Shown: piece after piece, positions 15,358-19,162 of the stretch
Position numbering within the stretch: the stretch's first letter is position 1
Layout of the letters: each line of letters opens with the position of its first letter
Source of the DNA: Rhizosphaericola sp047606825
Lineage (GTDB): Bacteria; Bacteroidota; Bacteroidia; Chitinophagales; Chitinophagaceae
Length of the DNA: 19,162 nucleotides
NCBI GenBank assembly: GCA_047606825.1
Contig: JASGDY010000039.1
Coordinates: 1-19,162 of the forward strand
Direction: 5' to 3'
Notes under the pieces: model-generated
Databases searched by the model: none
Told to the model about the DNA's origin: nothing
Seen by the model: only the letters and a program-made list of their open reading frames with translations
Program-made: the position numbers and the translations under genes

Positions 15358-15740
15358 TAGCCACGAAAATAGCGTTGCCTATAATAGCCGTAAGCCTATA
15401 AAGGATTATAATTTTTGTCATTCAGCGAATAAATCTTCTAATTCTATTGTCAACTAATCAACGGCTATATTGGTTTTCTTTTAGTCGGAAAGTTGTGGTC
15501 ATTGTAAGAAAGATATTTTTGGGCGTTGCGTTGGTTGTTGACTCTTTCGTTGTTGCAAATTGGGCGATTTCGTTCATTCCTTCGCCTGTCCGCCAAATGT
15601 TGCGAAATAGCCATTCACGTGTTTTCCACTGATTGTCTGTCTTGATTGCTTGTGTCAGAAAAACTTGTCAGCGAACGAATGTATTTTAATAGGTTGTCCA
15701 TAAGTTTTTATGTCTGCTGTATCGTCCGTTATAATGACTG
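15358..15740. other. Non-coding or decayed spacer at the start of the AT-rich region
   Basis: Composition drops in GC right after the glycosyltransferase stop. A direct repeat GCCTATAA occurs at 15377-15384 and 15394-15401. On the plus strand GTTGTGGTCATTGTAAG (15492-15508) matches, in inverted orientation, the motif that borders the two palindromes further on. Open frames here are short and of cassette-gene-like codon use but broken (see the pseudogene at 15615-15701). Confidence 0.5.
15615..15701 (-). pseudogene. Truncated remnant, Crp/Fnr-like N-terminus
   Basis: A 28-codon frame starting MDNLLKYIRSLTSFSD, which looks like the first residues of a Bacteroidota Crp/Fnr-type regulator (typical pattern M-x-NLLKYI-x-S-F-x-x-FSD), but stops after QSVENT. 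A different frame continues downstream (about 15650 down to 15460) reading WKTREWLFRNIWRTGEGMNE and further to a stop. Together this suggests a deleted or frameshifted gene. The similarity is from memory of the family, so confidence is low. Confidence 0.3.
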
Positions 15741-15869
15741 CCAACGGCTTCGCGGATTTGCGATGGCGGGGCATCGAAGCACTTCCGCTAGGCTAATGTA
15801 CAAAGTTTAATAGAAGTACAAAAGTTCAATTTTGCACTTCAGCCCCGCTATTGCAAAACTGCTTGTTGG
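15741..15869 (-). repeat. Palindrome-delimited cassette repeat, copy 1
   Basis: The left arm CCAACGGCTTCGCGGATTTG then CGATGGCGGGGC (15741-15772) pairs imperfectly with the right arm GCCCCGCTATTGCAAAACTG then CTTGTTGG (15842-15869). Ends are CCAAC and GTTGG. The interior has GTACAAAAGTTC shared with copy 2, as well as a CGCTAGGCTAATG segment resembling TGCTTGGCTAACTG of copy 2. Just outside the left arm is GTCCGTTATAATGACTG, matching GTCCACTACAATGACCA of copy 2. It lies 27 nt downstream of the methyltransferase stop. Confidence 0.65.
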
Positions 15870-15896
15870 TGGTTCGTTGTTTTTTATTCAGTTCGT

Positions 15897-16565
15897 TCAT
15901 TTCTTTTTTGTCAGCCAACCCATATAAATTGATGATTGAAAAAAACGAAGCGGTGCTTCAAAACCTGCTTCTTGCAACAATTCCGAAAGTCGTTGTTCTG
16001 AAACAGCAAAAAGTTCGTTTTCTATTCTGTTCAGTCGATTGTTTATTTGTTCTTCGTCTAAGCCGTCTGGCAAAAGAAGTTTGAGAACTTTTAGGTTTTG
16101 TCGGATTTGGTTTTTGTCGCCTGTGATGTCAAGCATTACAAAAGTCGCACCCGAAACCAATCTGTCGGCAATGTCTTTTAGTAAGTTTAGCTTGTTGCCG
16201 TTGTCGTCAGGAAAATGCAGAACTAATAAAAGTGTCGCAACGCTATATTTTTTCTCAACGTCAAGGTCAGAAATCAAACCTTCAATTAGCGTTGCGTTGT
16301 CGTAAGTTTGAAGTTTGTCGTTCGCTTGTTTTATCATTTCAGGGGATGGGCCAATGCCTGTTATTGTCCACTGTTCGGGTGCTTTTACAAAACGTTCAAT
16401 TTCGTTTCCCGTTCCGCAACCGACTACCAACAAGTCTTTTTGTATTGTGTCGCTTAAAAGTTTGGGCAAACGGTCTAAAAAGTAGTGATAGTTTGGTATC
16501 CAAGTTTCTACAAACTGATTGTAGCCTGTCGCTCTTTCGTTTTCAAATACTTCTACTCTGTTCAT
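15897..16565 (-). CDS. Class I SAM-dependent methyltransferase
   Basis: A 222-residue Rossmann-type methyltransferase. Motif I is LLVVGCGTGNEIERF at about residues 44-58, then ITGIGPSPEMIKQA (motif II region, with an unusual Gly where the ribose-binding acid often is), LIEGLISDLDVEKKYSVATL and LHFPDD (motif IV region). The C-terminal part is helical and charged, ending GWLTKKK. Substrate not predictable; such proteins often methylate small molecules. The start is ATG 16565 (MNRVEVFENERATGYNQFV), since the open frame upstream runs into the repeat. The gene is bracketed by two related palindromes on either side, cassette fashion, and is more AT-rich than the first 15 kb. Confidence 0.75.
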   Translation of the reverse strand: MNRVEVFENERATGYNQFVETWIPNYHYFLDRLPKLLSDTIQKDLLVVGCGTGNEIERFVKAPEQWTITGIGPSPEMIKQANDKLQTYDNATLIEGLISDLDVEKKYSVATLLLVLHFPDDNGNKLNLLKDIADRLVSGATFVMLDITGDKNQIRQNLKVLKLLLPDGLDEEQINNRLNRIENELFAVSEQRLSELLQEAGFEAPLRFFQSSIYMGWLTKKK

Positions 16566-16603
16566 TTTGTCTTTCGTTTGGGTTGTGTCCACTACAATGA
16601 CCA

Positions 16604-16799
16604 CCAACGTGCCGCGTATTGGCGATGGGCGGGTAATAGAATTTCGTCTGCTTGGCTAACTGCTGCTGAGTAAAGATATAAAGTTGATGGCATATTCTAA
16701 AGCTAAATTAATAACGTCAAGCTGGATGTGCAGCACGATATAATTACAAAAGTTGAAACACGGCTTCCGTCTGCCCACATTTTGGCAAACCCAATGTTG
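16604..16799 (-). repeat. Palindrome-delimited cassette repeat, copy 2
   Basis: The left arm CCAACGTGCCGCGTATTGGC then GATGGGCGGG (16604-16633) pairs imperfectly with CCGTCTGCCCACATTTTGGC then AAACCCAATGTTG (about 16767-16799). The interior is longer than copy 1 but keeps TTACAAAAGTTG and a GGCTAACTG segment. Its left border motif GTCCACTACAATGACCA matches copy 1. It ends 39 nt before the methyltransferase ATG, so its left border would be in the 5' untranslated region. Confidence 0.65.
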
Positions 16800-16852
16800 T
16801 AGGCATGGCGTTTTCGTCTTATTGCTTGACACTTCTTGTTAAAATAAATAGT

Positions 16853-17998
16853 TTAATCTCTCGAAGGCACAAACGTAAAACGTTTCTTCAATCGTAAAAA
16901 TGGTTTTTCAAAATAATTGTACGATAAGAAAGCGATGCTTACTGTTATAAGAAATGCAATAAACTGCCCTATTTCATTTTTCCATTCATGTAAACCAACC
17001 TTATCACTAAAGACTGATAATTCATCTTTAAAAATATTATACACAATCTAATAGATAGTTATATGAACGACATACATGCCATAAGATATGCGGCCAAGAT
17101 ACGCTAATGCAGCAGGTATATGTTTTGCAGCCGACCCAAAGAATGAAAAAAAGAAACACATTACGCCCATAAGTATCAAAAACCAACCGCTTGTAGATTG
17201 TGCAATGGTGGCAAGATGCGGCGAGTCTGCATTTACTTCGCAAACCATGGAAGCGGTTAACCAACAACCATAACCTGTAATGAACAATAGAATTCTTGTT
17301 GCAAAATTCCAACGCAGCTGCCTTCCTTTTAAAAAAACAGAAGTCAAAATTCCTGCTGCAAAAAACTGAAACTGCACAAAGCTGTTTGTCCATTGTCCGC
17401 TAAAGCCTTCTGTGGGTCTTTGGGCATAATAAATGATGGTCATGTACGAAATTACCAATGCCAAAAATGCAAAAACTTTTAAGCCTTTTTTTTCTGTAAA
17501 GTAAATGACTAATGGTAGCAAAATGTACAATTGCTCTTCTACCGAAACACTCCACAACGGATTGATACAATAGGACTGCCATTCATTAAATGTGATGTAC
17601 CAGTTGCCTGAAAATAATGTAAATGCCAACTGTGCTTTTGGTGGTATGTTGCCGCCAAAAATATGCGTTGTCGAAGTCAATAAAACAATGATAAAAAAGA
17701 ACGTAAGATACAGCGGCCAGATACGTAAAATTCTTCTAATATAAAAAGATTTAACGCTGATTTTTCCAAACCTTTCCTGCTCTCTTGTGAGTAATTCTGT
17801 AATTAAAAAAGCACTCAAAAAGAAGAACAACGGCACGCCATAATTGCCCACCAAACTTATATGATAGCCCCAAAAATATTTTTCAGCATCCACAGGCGCC
17901 AAGTCCATGCGATGTACAAAAAATACAAATAGGAAGGCGCATAGTCGAAGCACATCCAACTCGGGTTTGTAATACTTCTGAACTGCTGGGTTTGTCAA
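16853..17998 (-). pseudogene. Acyltransferase-3 family membrane protein, split by an in-frame TAG
   Basis: A polytopic O-acyltransferase of the OafA/YrhL type (acyl_transf_3), which adds acetyl or similar groups to surface sugars. Conserved Arg18 and His29 lie in LDVLRLCAFLFVFFVH, and NPLWSVSVEEQLYILLPL marks the middle. The first 316 codons end LGRISYGMYVVHITIY then TAG (17050-17048), and the same frame continues for 64 more codons with IVYNIFKDELSVF and a final membrane helix ending FEKPFLRLKKRF. Full length would be 381 residues, normal for the family. No ATG is near the N-terminus; TTG 17998 is the first usable codon. Seems an inactivated gene, unless a sequencing error. It lies 29 nt after the fucosidase fragment. 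Confidence 0.75.
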
Positions 17999-18027
17999 AT
18001 TGATATTGTTTTTGTCTTGTGGATATT

Positions 18028-19038
18028 TTAGTATAAAGCTAAATTGGAAATTGTTGGGCAGGCTTTTGAACCTGTAATATTAACCCTGATTTTGCTTGTA
18101 GTTACAGGGTTTATTTTTAAAATGCGTTTATACCCAATCGTGGTTTCATCGCTAACTTTTTTCCATACGCCATTTTCAAATGCTTCAATGGTAAATGATT
18201 TTACACGTTGCCCCAAAGCAATATATTCCTGTAGCAACACATAGCTGATTTTTTGGGGTGTTAAAAGCTGCACTTCAAAACTTGCTTTCGTAACTCCGTC
18301 ATCTGTTGCCCAGTAAGTATTGCTATTTCCATCTGTAATTTTTGCTACATTGTATAAAGCTGCATTTGCTCTTGTATTGCTTGCTTTTACTTTTGCATTT
18401 TTTGCAAAATTTCTGCTCAATCTTTCGACCAATAAATTTTTAAATCCGTAAAGCGATTCTATATCTTTTTTACTAAACAATCCGCTTGTGTCCGGCGGAA
18501 TGTTTAAAATAAGGTTGGGGCCTCTGCCCACACTCGTCAAATAAATAGTAAACAAGTCTTCCGGGGTCTTTACTTTTTCATTTGCATGATAAAACCATCC
18601 CGGTCGGATAGATACATCCATTTCGGCAGGTATCCATTTGGTTCCATCTTCGGAACCCGAATTTAATAATTCTTCAATGCCTTCTTTTCCGGCATAGAGT
18701 GTATCAGGTGTAATAGTATTCCAGTTAGTGCTGCCCGCAATACCTCTTTCGTTACCACCCCATCGTATATCTGGGCCGGCATCACTAAAAAACAAAACAT
18801 TCGGCTGTATACTGTTCACGAGCTTTAAAGTATTGGGCCAATCGTAATAAGTAGTTTTATCAATGGTACGTTTTTCATTTGCACCGCCATAATACCCGTT
18901 CCCGCCGTTGGCGCCGTCGAACCGCATTTCAAAAACAGAACCATAATTGGTAAATAATTCTTTCAATTGATTTCTGTAATATTTTATATAAGCAGGGGTT
19001 CCGTAATCAGCGTTGCTCTTGTCCCAGGGCGATAAATA
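18028..19038 (-). pseudogene. GH29 alpha-L-fucosidase, N-terminus missing, with C-terminal F5/8-type (CBM32-like) domain
   Basis: The open frame encodes 336 residues of a GH29 fucosidase starting inside the barrel with YLSPWDKSNADYGTPAYIKY, a core GH29 motif. The nucleophile-bearing FEMRFDGANGG (Asp at about 41) and GRGPNLILNIPPDTSGLF follow. The last about 120 residues (AKVKASNTRANAALYNVAKI, TDGNSNTYWAT) form a discoidin-like sugar-binding domain. An in-frame TAA sits directly upstream (19041-19039). The signal peptide and about the first 130-150 residues of the barrel are absent, cut where an apparent mobile element starts. The fragment should be inactive. Confidence 0.8.
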
Positions 19039-19162
19039 TTAATAAGAGCATAATTTAAACCCTATATTAAAAAGATAGTTGTATCTTTGTGTTATGATAA
19101 AACGAGGTACAAAACAAAGCCAGGAAACTAAAAGGCACTTGGTGGTATCGTATTTAAAAAAG
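19039..19162 (+). mobile_element. Probable insertion sequence end with partial transposase start
   Basis: At 19038/19039 the fucosidase sequence stops abruptly and AT-rich DNA begins. Within 55 nt there is an open frame on the plus strand from ATG 19094 to the window edge, MIKRGTKQSQETKRHLVVSY then LKK, a basic helix that could open a transposase DNA-binding region. TATCTTTG (19082-19089) sits just before the ATG. The element family cannot be determined from this stub; no terminal inverted repeat can be tested as the other end is outside the window. Confidence 0.4.
19082..19089 (+). promoter_or_regulatory. -7 box ahead of the partial transposase-like frame
   Basis: TATCTTTG is a full TAnnTTTG match, 4 nt before the ATG at 19094. 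No clear -33 element. Confidence 0.3.

Noticed and set aside
15741..16799. Classical integron attC sites
   Set aside because: The palindrome ends CCAAC and GTTGG do not meet RYYYAAC and GTTRRRY, and no integrase gene is in the window.
1..19162. CRISPR arrays and tRNA or rRNA genes
   Set aside because: No regularly spaced direct repeats with unique spacers, no cloverleaf with CCA-type acceptor, and no rRNA-like sequence was seen by eye.

Overview
The window looks like chromosomal DNA of a Bacteroidota bacterium, probably near the Chitinophagaceae or sphingobacteria; the family-level placement is inference. Supporting signs are: several Bacteroidota-type -7 boxes (TAnnTTTG) ahead of genes, a 52-residue L34, a MaeB-type malic enzyme fused to a phosphotransacetylase domain, a YpdA-type reductase, small lipoproteins, and a carbohydrate-related gene set (GH1, GH29, two MurG-like glycosyltransferases).

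Region 1 (1 to about 2600): two adjacent stretches with strong base-pairing potential (11-149 and 169-321, the second shaped like a 6S-type RNA hairpin), then a minus-strand TPR protein and a small exported protein. Region 2 (2600-8000): a housekeeping block on the plus strand, with rpmH and a clear terminator, a threonine-aldolase-like PLP enzyme, an M20 amidohydrolase and maeB. Region 3 (8100-10450): an MlaE-type permease without its usual ATPase partner next to it, a repeat-bearing spacer, a YpdA-like flavoprotein, a 50-residue membrane protein and a possible Cys-rich 56-residue protein. Region 4 (10500-15360): a minus-strand glycosyltransferase and GH1 glycosidase, an RluE/RluB-like rRNA pseudouridine synthase, an unrecognised 80-residue protein with a previously hidden 40-residue lipoprotein gene upstream of it, and a divergent second glycosyltransferase.

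Region 5 (15360 to the end) is different. It is visibly more AT-rich, all recognisable genes are on the minus strand, and most are damaged. It holds a degenerate gene remnant, a SAM methyltransferase gene bracketed by two related imperfect palindromes in the same orientation (a cassette-like arrangement), an acyltransferase-3 gene broken by an in-frame TAG and lacking an ATG, and a GH29 alpha-L-fucosidase cut off at its N-terminal side exactly where an apparent insertion element begins. This is an accessory region in decay.

The best candidate for something undescribed is the palindrome-delimited methyltransferase cassette (15741-16799). Next are the structured pair at the window start and the tiny lipoprotein and Cys-rich genes.
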